From: Pseudomonadota bacterium
GTDB lineage: Bacteria; Pseudomonadota; Alphaproteobacteria; Acetobacterales; Acetobacteraceae
Reading direction: 5' to 3'
Length of the DNA: 46,382 nt
Assembly (NCBI GenBank): GCA_021780935.1
Contig: JAJXXT010000023.1
Location: 1 to 46,382, forward strand
The first letter of the stretch is position 1. Each line of letters starts with the position of its first letter. The position numbers were made by a program, and so were the translations under genes. The notes under the pieces are model-generated. The model had not been told where the DNA came from, did not search any database, and saw only the letters and a program-made list of their open reading frames with translations. Positions 32,425 to 41,952 of this stretch are shown here, in pieces.

Positions 32425-33116
32425 CTACGCCCGCGCGATGATCTCCACCGGCGCGACCAGGCCGCGCTCGACATTGGCCATCAGGTTCGCAACCTTCGCC
32501 CGCGCCGCGTCCCCCATCACGAGATGCAGGCCGAGCGGCGGCGGACCATCGGCGGCGGCAGCGCGCATGCGGGCGAAGAATTCCGCCGCCACGCCGCGCC
32601 GGCTGCGTTCATGGGTGACCGTGAAGCCGGCGCCGGAGAGCCGGTCGCGATAGGTCGCGACGGATTCGACAAAGCTCGTCGCCGGGTCCGTCGCCCATGG
32701 CACGGGGTAGGCAAGCTCACCCTCGGTCTGCGCCATGACATCATAGATCGCGAAAAATCCGCCGGGCGCCAGCACGCGGCGCACGCCCCGGAACAGTGCC
32801 GCCTTGTCGGCGATGTTCATGCCGACATGCAGCATCGTGGCGCCGGCGAACGAAGCCTCGGGGAACGGCAGCGCCAGCGCGCGGCGCCACCAAGGCCGGA
32901 GCCGATATCGAGCAGCTTCATCCCGGATGCCAGCGGCAGTTGCGCCGCAAGCTCCGCCGTGGCGCGGCGCCCGCCGATATGAAACTCATCGACCGGAGCC
33001 AGGTCATCGACGGTGAGATGATCGAGGTCGCTGCCCGCGGCGGCCAGCCCGGCGAGGATCGCCGCCGCCAGGTTGCCGTGGGCGTAGTGGCCGGCGACGA
33101 TGTCTTCGACGTTCAT
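32425..33116 (-). pseudogene. SAM-dependent methyltransferase, inactivated by internal deletion and frameshift
   Basis: The gene starts at ATG 33116 with GGAGG five bases upstream and runs normally through 'AGHYAHGNLAAAILAGL', 'VDEFHIGGRRAT' and SAM motif I 'LLDIGSGLGGAAR'. Near 32880 the homologous frame changes: the other frame gives 'ALALPFPEASF', 'MLHVGMNIADKAALF' and 'GGFFAIYDVM', ending at 32425. In intact relatives about 45-50 residues (SAM motifs II-III) lie between these blocks; here they are missing. Thus a segment whose length is not a multiple of three was lost, probably between short GCGC repeats at the junction. The family is the sarcosine/dimethylglycine-type class I methyltransferases. 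Assembly error is the alternative. Confidence 0.85.
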
Positions 33117-33174
33117 GCGATCCTCCATGGCGATGCCGACCTCGCGGCCTAGAGAAACGGTCGGTTCCTTGCCG

Positions 33175-33768
33175 TCAGCCCACCGGACGGCGCGCCAGCA
33201 GGGCCGTCGCGAGCGTGCCGTCGTCGAGAATATCGAGGCTGCCGCCGATCGGCACGCCATGCGCGAGCCGGGTCACCGTGATGCCGGCGCCGGCGAGCTT
33301 GTCGGTCAGCCAATGCGTCGTCGCGGCACCGTCCACGGTCGCGGGCAGGGCGAGGATGATCTCGCGCACCTCGCCGTCCAGCCGGCGCAGCAGGCGGGAG
33401 ATGTCGATGTCCTCGGGCGTCACCCCGCCCAGTGCGGAGAGCGAGGCGCCGAGCACGTGGTACAGCCCGTGATGCGTGCGCGTGCGCTCCAGCGCCCAGA
33501 GATCGGCCACGGTCTCGACGACGCAGACCAGGCCACGGTCGCGCGTGTTGTCGGCGCAGACCATGCAGGGGTTGCGGGTATCGAGATTGCCGCAGGTGCT
33601 GCACGCGGAGACGGCGCGCGCCGCCTCGGTGAGTGCGGCCGCCAGCGGAAACATGCGCGTCTGCGGCTCCGCCAGCATGCGCAGCACGGCACGGCGGGCG
33701 CTGCGCGGGCCCATGCCCGGCAGCCTGGCCAGCAGTGCGATCAGATTTTCGACTTCGGGTCCGCCCAT
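33175..33768 (-). CDS. recR: recombination mediator protein RecR
   Basis: A 197-aa protein that works with RecF and RecO to load RecA at gaps. The helix-hairpin-helix is 'LARLPGMGPRSARRAVLRML', the zinc finger has C56, C59, C68 and C71 ('CSTCGN' and 'CMVC'), and the Toprim domain shows 'LVCVVETVADLWALERT' and 'YHVLGASLSALGGVTPEDID'. The tail 'THWLTDKLAGAGITVTRLAHGVP' is typical. It is third in the conserved dnaX-ybaB-recR order, but is separated from ybaB by 111 bases with three hairpins. Confidence 0.96.
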   Translation of the reverse strand: MGGPEVENLIALLARLPGMGPRSARRAVLRMLAEPQTRMFPLAAALTEAARAVSACSTCGNLDTRNPCMVCADNTRDRGLVCVVETVADLWALERTRTHHGLYHVLGASLSALGGVTPEDIDISRLLRRLDGEVREIILALPATVDGAATTHWLTDKLAGAGITVTRLAHGVPIGGSLDILDDGTLATALLARRPVG

Positions 33769-33785
33769 CGCTGATCCCAGATAGT

Positions 33786-33862
33786 GGCGGGCTCTGCCCG
33801 CGCCCGCCAGGGACCTCAGGTCCCTGGAACCGTTATTTGGGGTCTGGGGCCTAAGGCCCCAG
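33786..33862. repeat. cluster of three hairpins between ybaB and recR
   Basis: Three perfect inverted repeats lie in 77 bases: GGCGGGC/GCCCGCC (33786-33808, 9-base loop), CCAGGGACCT/AGGTCCCTGG (33807-33827, 1-base centre), and CTGGGGCC/GGCCCCAG (33844-33862, 3-base loop). The first two overlap by two bases. No T-run follows on the minus strand, so simple rho-independent termination is doubtful. A repetitive extragenic palindrome or an mRNA-processing site is more likely. Confidence 0.75.
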
Positions 33863-33879
33863 TCTTGATGATACCTGTC

Positions 33880-34203
33880 TTAGAAAGGCAGCTTCATGCC
33901 GGCGGGCAGCTCGATGCCGCCGGTCGCCGCACGCATCTCCTCGGCGGCGAGCGCCTCCACCTTGCGCTTCGCATCGGCATGCGCGGCGACGATGAGGTCG
34001 CCCAGCATCTCCGTCTCGGCGGGATCGAGCAGCTTCGGGTCGATGCGGATGGCGCGCATCTCGCCCTTGCCGGACAGCGTCACCACCACCATCCCGGCGG
34101 CCGCCGCGCCCTCCACGCTCGCCGCCGCGAGGCGTTCCTGCATCGTCTCCATCGTCTTCTGCATCTGGGCGGCCTGCTTCATCAGGCCAGCGAGGTTCTT
34201 CAT
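33880..34203 (-). CDS. ybaB: YbaB/EbfC family nucleoid-associated protein
   Basis: A 107-aa DNA-binding protein that forms tweezer-shaped dimers. The N-terminal helix '[19 protein letters not shown]' and the strands '[20 protein letters not shown]' followed by '[21 protein letters not shown]' are typical. The end '[15 protein letters not shown]' is the usual flexible tail. ATG 34203 overlaps the dnaX stop (ATGA), so the two are translationally coupled. The order dnaX-ybaB-recR is conserved across proteobacteria. Confidence 0.95.
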   Translation of the reverse strand: MKNLAGLMKQAAQMQKTMETMQERLAAASVEGAAAAGMVVVTLSGKGEMRAIRIDPKLLDPAETEMLGDLIVAAHADAKRKVEALAAEEMRAATGGIELPAGMKLPF

Positions 34204-36191
34204 GGGTCCTCCGAGGGCGGTTCGTCGTCTGATCCGTCAAAGTCTTCCGGCGCCGCGGCGGGCGGCACATAGGCGTCGAGGCCGTCATCCTCCGCCGCGG
34301 GGGCGAGCCCGTAGGCATCCGCGCGCTCGTCATGCACGGGCCCGATCACGGCGCCGGGAAAGGCCGCCAGGATCGCGCGCACCAGCGGGTGCTCCGCCGC
34401 CGCATCGTGGCGCGCCGCCGCCGCCACCGCACCCTGCTGCGCGAGCGTGGGCTCGCCGGGCTCGGCAGAAAGCGCGATGGTCCAGCGCCGGCCGGTCGCC
34501 TCCTGCAACAGCTTCGACAGCCGTGCCGCCAGGTCGCGCGGCGCATCCGGCTCCGGCCGCAGCTCGATGACCGGCGGGGCGAAGCGCACGAGATGAGCCA
34601 CGTGCAGAAGCTGCGCGTGCAACAGCGGCTCCTGCCCGGCGGCCAGCGCCACCACGTCGCGCCAGGCGGACAGCCGTGGTACTTCGGCCGGCCGCGGCGC
34701 GTCGGGCGCCGGGGCGGACATCGCTCGGGCCAGCGCCGCACCACCGGATGCCGTGGGCCCCGATGCGGTGGGCCCCGATGCCATGAGGGCCGATGCCGCC
34801 GGGCCTGACGTGGCGGCGCTTGCGGCAACAGACCCTGGTATCGGCGCGGTGGGCGATGCCGCACCGGTCAGCCGCCGCACGAGCTCGCCCGGCGGCGGCA
34901 GATCGGCAGCATGGCAGAGGCGGATCAGCACCATCTCCGCCGCCGCGTTGCGATCCGGCGCCTGCTCCACCTCGCCGATGCCGCGCAGCAGGATCTGCCA
35001 CGCGCGCACCAGGTCGGGAATGGCGAGCCGCTCGGCCAGCGCCTGGCCGCGCACCCGCTCCAGCTCCGACAGCGACGGCTCGTCGCGCAGCGCCGGCACG
35101 CTGCGCAGCCGCGTCAGCAGGTGCACCAGCTCCAGCAGGTCGGCGAGGGTGAGTGCGGGGTCGGCGCCAAGCTCGTGCAGCCGCGCGGTGATCGCCAGCG
35201 CCGCCGCCACCCGCCCGGCCAACACCGCCTCCAGCAGCTCGAACACCACGGCGCGGTCGGCCAGGCCCAGCATGTCCGCGACCTGAGCCTCGGTGATCGG
35301 CGCTTCGGCGATGGGCGTCTCGGCGGTGGGCGCGTCGCCGGCGGCAGGGCCGTCGTGCTGGGCGATCGCCTGATCGAGCAGCGAGAGCCCGTCGCGCGCC
35401 GAGCCGTCCGCGGCCCGCGCGATCGCCAGCAGCGCCGCGTCCTCGATCGCGACGCCCTCGGCCCGCGCCACCTTGCCGAACAGTGCCGCGAGCTCCGCCG
35501 CCCCGATGCGCCGCAGGTCGAAACGCTGGCAGCGCGAGAGCACCGTCACCGGCACCTTGCGCAACTCCGTCGTCGCGAACACGAAGGTGACGTGCGGCGG
35601 CGGCTCCTCCAGCGTCTTGAGCAGCGCGTTGAAGGCGTTGCGCGACAGCATATGGACCTCGTCGATGACGAAGACCTTCATCCGCGCCTGCATCGGGCGG
35701 AACCGCGTCGCCTCGATGATCTCGCGCACGTCATCGACGCCGGTGCGCGAGGCGGCGTCCATCTCCGTCACGTCCGGGTGCCGGTCGGCGAGGATCGCCG
35801 TGCAGTTGGGGCAGACGCCGCAGGGATCGGCGGTCGGCCCGCCGGAGCCGTCCGGCCCGGTGCAGTTGAGCGCGCGGGCGATGAGCCGCGCGGTGGTGGT
35901 CTTGCCGACGCCGCGAACGCCGGTGAGCATGAAGGCATGCGCCACCCGCCCCTGCGCGAAGGCGTTGCGCAGCGTGCGCACCATCGCCTCCTGCCCGATC
36001 AGGTCGTCGAAGCGCTGCGGCCGGTATTTGCGCGCCAGCACCCGGTAGGGCGTCGCGGCAGGCGGTGCCGCCGCCGGCGCGTCGCCGAACAGGCCCAGTC
36101 CATCCTGCCGTGAGCCATCCTGCGGTGGGCCATCCTGCGGCGGGCCTTCCGGGGACGGTGGCGCCTCGTCACCAAACAGTGAGCCAGCCAT
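34200..36191 (-). CDS. dnaX: DNA polymerase III subunit gamma/tau
   Basis: A 663-aa clamp-loader ATPase. After a low-complexity start (three PQDG-like units, residues 17-31) the AAA+ domain begins '[19 protein letters not shown]'. Walker A is 'GVRGVGKT' (91-98), the zinc cysteines are C110, C124, C127 and C130, Walker B is 'DEVH' (177-180) and the SRC motif is '[13 protein letters not shown]'. The C-terminal tau part has a Pro/Ala/Ser linker with 'ASGPT' repeats near residue 470 and an end rich in Asp/Glu ('[12 protein letters not shown]'). No slippery poly-A site for a separate gamma form is evident. It follows the SRP RNA gene. Confidence 0.96.
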   Translation of the reverse strand: MAGSLFGDEAPPSPEGPPQDGPPQDGSRQDGLGLFGDAPAAAPPAATPYRVLARKYRPQRFDDLIGQEAMVRTLRNAFAQGRVAHAFMLTGVRGVGKTTTARLIARALNCTGPDGSGGPTADPCGVCPNCTAILADRHPDVTEMDAASRTGVDDVREIIEATRFRPMQARMKVFVIDEVHMLSRNAFNALLKTLEEPPPHVTFVFATTELRKVPVTVLSRCQRFDLRRIGAAELAALFGKVARAEGVAIEDAALLAIARAADGSARDGLSLLDQAIAQHDGPAAGDAPTAETPIAEAPITEAQVADMLGLADRAVVFELLEAVLAGRVAAALAITARLHELGADPALTLADLLELVHLLTRLRSVPALRDEPSLSELERVRGQALAERLAIPDLVRAWQILLRGIGEVEQAPDRNAAAEMVLIRLCHAADLPPPGELVRRLTGAASPTAPIPGSVAASAATSGPAASALMASGPTASGPTASGGAALARAMSAPAPDAPRPAEVPRLSAWRDVVALAAGQEPLLHAQLLHVAHLVRFAPPVIELRPEPDAPRDLAARLSKLLQEATGRRWTIALSAEPGEPTLAQQGAVAAAARHDAAAEHPLVRAILAAFPGAVIGPVHDERADAYGLAPAAEDDGLDAYVPPAAAPEDFDGSDDEPPSEDP
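34747..34806 (-). repeat. 15-bp in-frame repeats in the dnaX linker
   Basis: Four imperfect 15-base units encode repeats of the type [16 protein letters not shown] in the flexible linker of tau. They are in frame and could vary in number between strains. Confidence 0.75.
36100..36144 (-). repeat. 15-bp in-frame repeats near the dnaX start
   Basis: Three 15-base units beginning ccatcctgc encode the PPQDG-type repeats ahead of the AAA+ domain. They leave the reading frame unchanged. Confidence 0.8.
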
Positions 36192-36313
36192 CAGACGATC
36201 CGCTGCATCGGATTGGTGGCCATGCCGGGAGAGCTTGCTCCGTCTCGAGGGGTCACGCGGGCCGGGGGGATCACGCGGTTGCGCAGGGGTCGCAGTGGGT
36301 TGGGGGTCGCGGT
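36192..36313 (-). other. leader/promoter region of dnaX
   Basis: 122 bases between the SRP RNA and the dnaX ATG. On the minus strand a ten-codon open frame (MATNPMQRIV) ends in TGA overlapping the dnaX ATG as TGATG. It has no good ribosome-binding site, so it is noted only as a possible coupling leader. No clear hairpin terminator with T-run follows the SRP RNA. Confidence 0.35.
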
Positions 36314-36409
36314 GGAAGGCCGGACAGCGACCCGGGCGGAAACTCGTTGCGGCTGCTTCCTTCCGGACCTGACCGGGTTGGCGAGGCGCTCGTCCGCCGC
36401 CGACCTTCC
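36314..36409 (-). ncRNA. ffs: signal recognition particle RNA (small bacterial type, 4.5S-like)
   Basis: On the minus strand the core GGTCAGGTCCGGAAGGAAGC and the following AGCC match the conserved GNRA tetraloop and symmetric/asymmetric loops of the SRP RNA S domain, which bind Ffh. The ends GGAAGG (36409-36404) and CCTTCC (36319-36314) pair to close the hairpin, giving about 96 nucleotides. It lies just upstream of dnaX on the same strand, the usual place in alphaproteobacteria. The exact ends could differ by a few bases. Confidence 0.93.
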
Positions 36410-36496
36410 GAGGATGTGTTTAGCACGCGGCGGCATCGACTCAAGCTTGCCGGATGGAGAGTTGCCGCTGCGGGGCGTGCATGGCAGCTTGCCGTC

Positions 36497-37426
36497 GTGC
36501 TGCTGATCGAAGCCTCCCGAGCCAATGTCTACACCGGCAACCGCCTCGACCGCGTCTCCGCGCGGCGGGACGATGCGGCGTGGGTGGCGTCCGTGCTCGC
36601 CGACCCCACCAGCCTGTTCACCCCGGTCTGGCGCGCGCGCAACCTCATGCGGGGCGTGGCGGAGGGCCGGCCGGAAGCGGTGCTGCTGAGCGCGGAGGCG
36701 GCGGCGGAGCTGCGCCTGGCGGGCGGCGGCTGGGCGCTGCTCGGCCTCGACGAGACGGGGCGGGCGATTTTCACCGTCGATCTCAGCGCGGTGGAGGATC
36801 CGGCCACGCTGCTGCCCGCGGAACTTGGCACGTTCACCGACCTGCGCGCGGTCGCCGGCCTGCTGTCGGCCCAGGACGCCGCCATGCTCGCGCATGCCCG
36901 CGGGCTGATGCACTGGCGCGGGCGGCACCGGTTCTGCGGCGTCTGCGGCAGCGGCTGCGAGCCGGTGAGTGCGGGGCACGTGATGCGCTGCACCGGCTGC
37001 GGCACCAGCCATTTTCCGCGCACGGACCCCGCGGTGATCATGCTGGTGACCGATGGCGAGCGCGCGCTGCTCGGCCACTCCCAGCGCTTCCCCAACGCCA
37101 CGATGTATTCGACGCTGGCCGGCTTCGTGGAACCCGGCGAGAGCCTGGAGGAAGCGGTGGCGCGCGAGGTTCGGGAGGAAACCGGCGTGCTGGTCGGCCG
37201 CGCGCGCTATCATTCGAGCCAGCCCTGGCCGTTCCCCGCCTCCATCATGCTCGGCTTCTATGGCGAGGCGCTGTCGCACGAGATCACCATCGACCCCGAG
37301 GAGCTGCGCGACGCGCGCTGGTTCACCCGTGCCGAACTGCGCGAGCATGCGACGCTGGGCTTCTCCCTGCCGCGCGCCGACAGTATCGCGCGGCGCCTGA
37401 TCGAGGACTGGATCGCCGCCGGATGA
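36497..37426 (+). CDS. nudC: NAD+/NADH pyrophosphatase (NudC; also acts on NAD-capped RNA)
   Basis: A 309-aa Nudix hydrolase. The zinc ribbon has C147, C150, C165 and C168 ('FCGVCGSGC', 'RCTGCGTSHFPRTDP'). The Nudix box runs from 210 ('GFVEPGESLEEA') to 'REETGV' at 231, and the NudC signature 'SQPWPFPASIMLGF' follows at 241. It splits NAD(H) to NMN and AMP and removes NAD caps from RNA. The start is uncertain: GTG 36497 fits family length but has no clear ribosome-binding site, and the open frame extends upstream across the SRP RNA region, which is non-coding. It overlaps the next gene by ATGA. Confidence 0.92.
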   Translation: MLLIEASRANVYTGNRLDRVSARRDDAAWVASVLADPTSLFTPVWRARNLMRGVAEGRPEAVLLSAEAAAELRLAGGGWALLGLDETGRAIFTVDLSAVEDPATLLPAELGTFTDLRAVAGLLSAQDAAMLAHARGLMHWRGRHRFCGVCGSGCEPVSAGHVMRCTGCGTSHFPRTDPAVIMLVTDGERALLGHSQRFPNATMYSTLAGFVEPGESLEEAVAREVREETGVLVGRARYHSSQPWPFPASIMLGFYGEALSHEITIDPEELRDARWFTRAELREHATLGFSLPRADSIARRLIEDWIAAG

Positions 37427-37698
37427 AAACGCTGCCGCTTCTGACGCTGCTGGCCCTGCCGCTGCTGCTCGCGCGCTGCGCCCCGCCGCCCGATCTGTCG
37501 ACGCCGCAGGGCCAGTGCCAGGCGCAGGCCAACAACAGCCCCGAGGTGCGGCGGCTCTTCGCTGAAACCTCCGGCGGCTCCACGCAGCAGCAGGTGAATG
37601 CGCGCCGGCAATTGCCGGTGGCCCGGCGCGACGCCTATGTCGCCTGCCTGCAGGCACGCGGCCTGGCCCCCAAGGGCGGTGTCGAGGCGGTCCAGTAG
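37423..37698 (+). CDS. small secreted/lipoprotein-like protein
   Basis: A 91-aa protein starting at ATG 37423, overlapping the nudC stop. A strongly hydrophobic signal 'MKTLPLLTLLALPLLLARCA' ends at C19, like a lipoprotein signal, but the residue before the cysteine is arginine where lipoboxes have a small residue, so lipidation is uncertain. The mature part has two more Cys and is otherwise polar ('GQCQAQANNSPEVRRLF', 'STQQQVNARRQLPVARRDAYVACLQARG'). Proteins of this kind ending 'ACLQARGLAPKGGVE' recur in acetic-acid-type bacteria in my recollection; no function is known. Confidence 0.7.
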   Translation: MKTLPLLTLLALPLLLARCAPPPDLSTPQGQCQAQANNSPEVRRLFAETSGGSTQQQVNARRQLPVARRDAYVACLQARGLAPKGGVEAVQ

Positions 37699-37709
37699 GC
37701 CTGGGCCCT

Positions 37710-38453
37710 TTACGGGTCGAAGGTGACGATTGCGGCCGGCAGGCCCAGCAAAAGCAACGGGCACGGATTGCCGACCCCGCGGTTCAGCCGATCCTCAAGC
37801 TTGCCCCAGTGCGTCGTCGCTTCGCCGAATTTATCGGCGACGAAGAGATCGGCAAAAGCCGGAACGAACCCCGCATGCTTCGCGCGCGTGGCGATGGCGA
37901 TGCGCTGCCGTTCCTTCGGCCTGTAGGTCCAGGCGCCGAGGTCCACGAAATCCGCGACCCCACGTTCCTGCAGGCGCCGTTGGATCAGGCTGGGCATGGC
38001 CGCTTGCAGGCTTGCGCCGCGCGTGACGATGACACCGAGGGATATCGCTCCGTCGCCGTGGAGGCGTTTGAAGTTTTCCAGATCGCGATCGAAGAACGGG
38101 TCCTTGTTGTTCCATTCGATTTCGAGCGCGATGCTTTGGTCCGCGGCGCCGTCGCCGAACCGTCGCACGTGATCAACCTCGTGCGACTGGCTTTGCAGAA
38201 CCCGATCGTTGACGGATTTGACGACGGTAAACCTGGTCTTGCGCCAGCCGAGTGCGGTGAGCGCGCGCCGGATTCGCTGCGTGATCCGCGCCTCGCCGCC
38301 GCCGCCGGCGATCAGCTCATCGACGGGCAGCACCGTCGTTGACAGCACCGATTCGAGTTCGGCCGCGGCGACCGGAAAATCGCCGGCCAGGATCGCCTCG
38401 GCGTGCGCCTGAAAAGCGATGTCAAAACCTTGCCGTCGCAGCGCTTCGAGCAT
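37710..38453 (-). CDS. BglII/BstYI-like type II restriction endonuclease
   Basis: A 247-aa protein matching the BglII-type endonuclease family. The catalytic strand pair is 'SIALEIEWNNKDPFFDRDL' with the E-x-E motif at E111/E113 and an upstream acidic residue (D94, D101 or D105), as in BglII and BstYI (E-x-Q). 'GVIVTRGASLQ' follows as in family members. It should cut unmethylated DNA at a site protected by the adjacent methyltransferase; BstYI and BglII recognise GATC-centred sites, so that is the best guess but is unproven. The ATG 38453 lies nine bases after the methyltransferase stop, methyltransferase first. Its catalytic residues look intact. Confidence 0.82.
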   Translation of the reverse strand: MLEALRRQGFDIAFQAHAEAILAGDFPVAAAELESVLSTTVLPVDELIAGGGGEARITQRIRRALTALGWRKTRFTVVKSVNDRVLQSQSHEVDHVRRFGDGAADQSIALEIEWNNKDPFFDRDLENFKRLHGDGAISLGVIVTRGASLQAAMPSLIQRRLQERGVADFVDLGAWTYRPKERQRIAIATRAKHAGFVPAFADLFVADKFGEATTHWGKLEDRLNRGVGNPCPLLLLGLPAAIVTFDP

Positions 38454-38462
38454 TCGCGTCGG

Positions 38463-39188
38463 TTATTTCCCGAACAGCAAGGGAAGTCCCGACGTCGCGG
38501 AATTGTGGGAGTAGGTCGGCCAATCGGGCATGTAGGTTTCGTCGGCCTGGTTACCCCATGCCGTCCAGCCGCGCCGGAGGCCGCGGGCAAACAGCTCCAA
38601 CCTCGGACCGGGGCTGCATGACTCGATGATCGTGTAGACCTCATCCGGCTTGCGGGAATGCTCACGCTTGCGGGTGCCGAGATAGTTGACCTGGCGGCGG
38701 CCGGGCGGAAGCGTTCTGGCGTTGCGGCCGCGCACGCCGAACAAGACAAGTTCCGTCACGTTGCGGAAATAGAAGCCGACGCCACGCCCATCCGAGCCAC
38801 CATCCTTGCGCAGCTTGTGCCAGACAATATTCGATTTGTAACTGAATCCCCATGCGGCCATGACAGCAAGCCCCTCCGGCAGCAGCGCATTCGGCACCCA
38901 GAGATAGAGATGCGCCGTATCGGCCGCGAACCCTGCAATCGGCAGCGCTTCGATCTCGGAGAAATCGAGTGTGCCGTAGCGACTGAGCCGCCTGTGCTCC
39001 GGCGCCACCTTGCCGGTCCGGTTGACGAACCGCCAGGGCGGGTCGGCGAGGATCGTGCCAAATCGCTGGCCAGCGAGTTGCTTGCGCAAGTCCGCCGCCG
39101 GATTCCCACGCGGCGGCGCGGCTTTGTCGGTCGCCGGTGACGACGGCGGTTCCGGCAGCAGGCCCGGCTGTTGTGGCAGGCGTCGCAT
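38463..39188 (-). CDS. MT-A70 family adenine DNA methyltransferase of a type II RM system
   Basis: A 241-aa MT-A70-family methyltransferase. The catalytic motif is DPPW at 49-52 ('TILADPPWRFVNRTG'), followed by 'LYLWVPNALLPEGLAVMAAWGF', 'YKSNIVWHKL' and 'REHSRKPDEVYTIIE', which carries the SAM-binding 'HSRKP'. M.MunI-like DNA methyltransferases use the same fold to make N6-methyladenine. Its partner is the restriction endonuclease directly downstream. ATG 39188 has GGGGAG about nine bases upstream; a TTG at 39284 would extend the N terminus by 32 unremarkable residues. Expected target is an adenine within the restriction site. Confidence 0.85.
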   Translation of the reverse strand: MRRLPQQPGLLPEPPSSPATDKAAPPRGNPAADLRKQLAGQRFGTILADPPWRFVNRTGKVAPEHRRLSRYGTLDFSEIEALPIAGFAADTAHLYLWVPNALLPEGLAVMAAWGFSYKSNIVWHKLRKDGGSDGRGVGFYFRNVTELVLFGVRGRNARTLPPGRRQVNYLGTRKREHSRKPDEVYTIIESCSPGPRLELFARGLRRGWTAWGNQADETYMPDWPTYSHNSATSGLPLLFGK

Positions 39189-39289
39189 ATCGGCCCAGCT
39201 CCCCGGCACGGCGCGATGGCTTCCGGCCGCCTCGTTCAGACGCAGAGTGACACATCCCTTCGCGCCGCGCCCACGATTCGTCAACGACC

Positions 39290-40888
<1,599 letters not shown>

Positions 40889-40898
40889 GGCCGCGTCT

Positions 40899-41927
40899 TC
40901 ATGACAATGTTTTCCGGGGGTCGAACGCATCGCGCACCGCCTCGCCGATGAAGATCAGCAGTGCCAGCGTGGTGCCGAGCACGACGAAGGCGGTGATGCC
41001 GAGCCAGGGCGCCTGGAGATTGTTCTTGCCCTGCGCCACCAGCTCGCCGAGCGAGGGCGAGCCCGGCGGCATGCCGAAGCCGAGAAAGTCGAGGCTCGCC
41101 AGCAGCGTCACCGAACCCGAGAGGTTGAACGGCAGGAAGGTCAGCGTCGCCACCATCGCGTTGGGCAGGATGTGCCGCCACATCACGGTGACGTCGGAGA
41201 CGCCGAGCGCCTTGGCGGCGCGCACGTATTCGAGGTTGCGCCCGCGCAGGAACTCGGCGCGCACCACGCCGGTCAGGCTCATCCACTGGAACAGCATCAG
41301 AAAGATCAGCAGCGTCCAGAACCCGGGCGCGATCATCGAGCCTAGGATGATCAGCAGGTAAAGCTGGGGCATGCCGGACCAGATCTCGATGAAGCGCTGG
41401 AACAGCAGGTCCGTGAGGCCGCCGCGAAAGCCCTGGATGGCACCGGCGGCGATGCCGATCGCCGAGGAGACGATGGTGAGCGAAAAGCCGAACAGGATCG
41501 AGATGCGAAACCCGTAGATCACGCGCGCCAGCACGTCGCGCGCCTGGTCGTCGGTGCCGAGCAGGTTGCGCCAGGTGGGCGGTGAGGGCGCGGGCGAGGG
41601 CAGGTTCTTGACGATGGTATCGTAGCTGTAACGGATAGGCGGCCAGATGATCCAGCCATGCGCCTCGATCGCGTGCACCACCGTGGGGTCGGTGAAGTCC
41701 GCCTCGGTGGGCAGGAATTGGGAGCCGAAACGATCCTCGCTCACGCCATGCAGCACCGGGCAGATCAGCGTGCCGCGATAGTCGATCAGCAGGGGACGGT
41801 CGTTGGCGATGAACTCGGCGAACAGGCTGATGGTGAACAGCGTGATGAAGATGATCAGCGACCAGTAGCCGCGGCGGTTGGCGCGAAACTGCGCGAGCCG
41901 GCGGCGAGTGATCGGCGAAAAGGTCAT
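40899..41927 (-). CDS. yejE: peptide ABC transporter permease YejE
   Basis: A 342-aa inner-membrane permease. It begins 'MTFSPITRRRLAQFRANRRGYWS', the typical YejE start, followed by 'LFAEFIANDRPLL'. The large periplasmic loop has 'LLGTDDQARDVLARVIYGFRIS', and the EAA loop that meets the ATPase is 'EYVRAAKALGVSDVTVMWRHILPNA'. Six hydrophobic helices are visible. It pairs with YejB to form the channel for oligopeptides and peptide antibiotics such as microcin C. ATG 41927 is 25 bases after the yejB stop; the frame upstream of it overlaps yejB. Confidence 0.94.
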   Translation of the reverse strand: MTFSPITRRRLAQFRANRRGYWSLIIFITLFTISLFAEFIANDRPLLIDYRGTLICPVLHGVSEDRFGSQFLPTEADFTDPTVVHAIEAHGWIIWPPIRYSYDTIVKNLPSPAPSPPTWRNLLGTDDQARDVLARVIYGFRISILFGFSLTIVSSAIGIAAGAIQGFRGGLTDLLFQRFIEIWSGMPQLYLLIILGSMIAPGFWTLLIFLMLFQWMSLTGVVRAEFLRGRNLEYVRAAKALGVSDVTVMWRHILPNAMVATLTFLPFNLSGSVTLLASLDFLGFGMPPGSPSLGELVAQGKNNLQAPWLGITAFVVLGTTLALLIFIGEAVRDAFDPRKTLS

Positions 41928-41952
41928 GCCTGCGCGCGGGCCGAGCCGCGCC

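Noticed and set aside
33786..33862. Rho-independent terminator after ybaB
   Set aside because: The stems are good, but no run of T follows on the minus strand.
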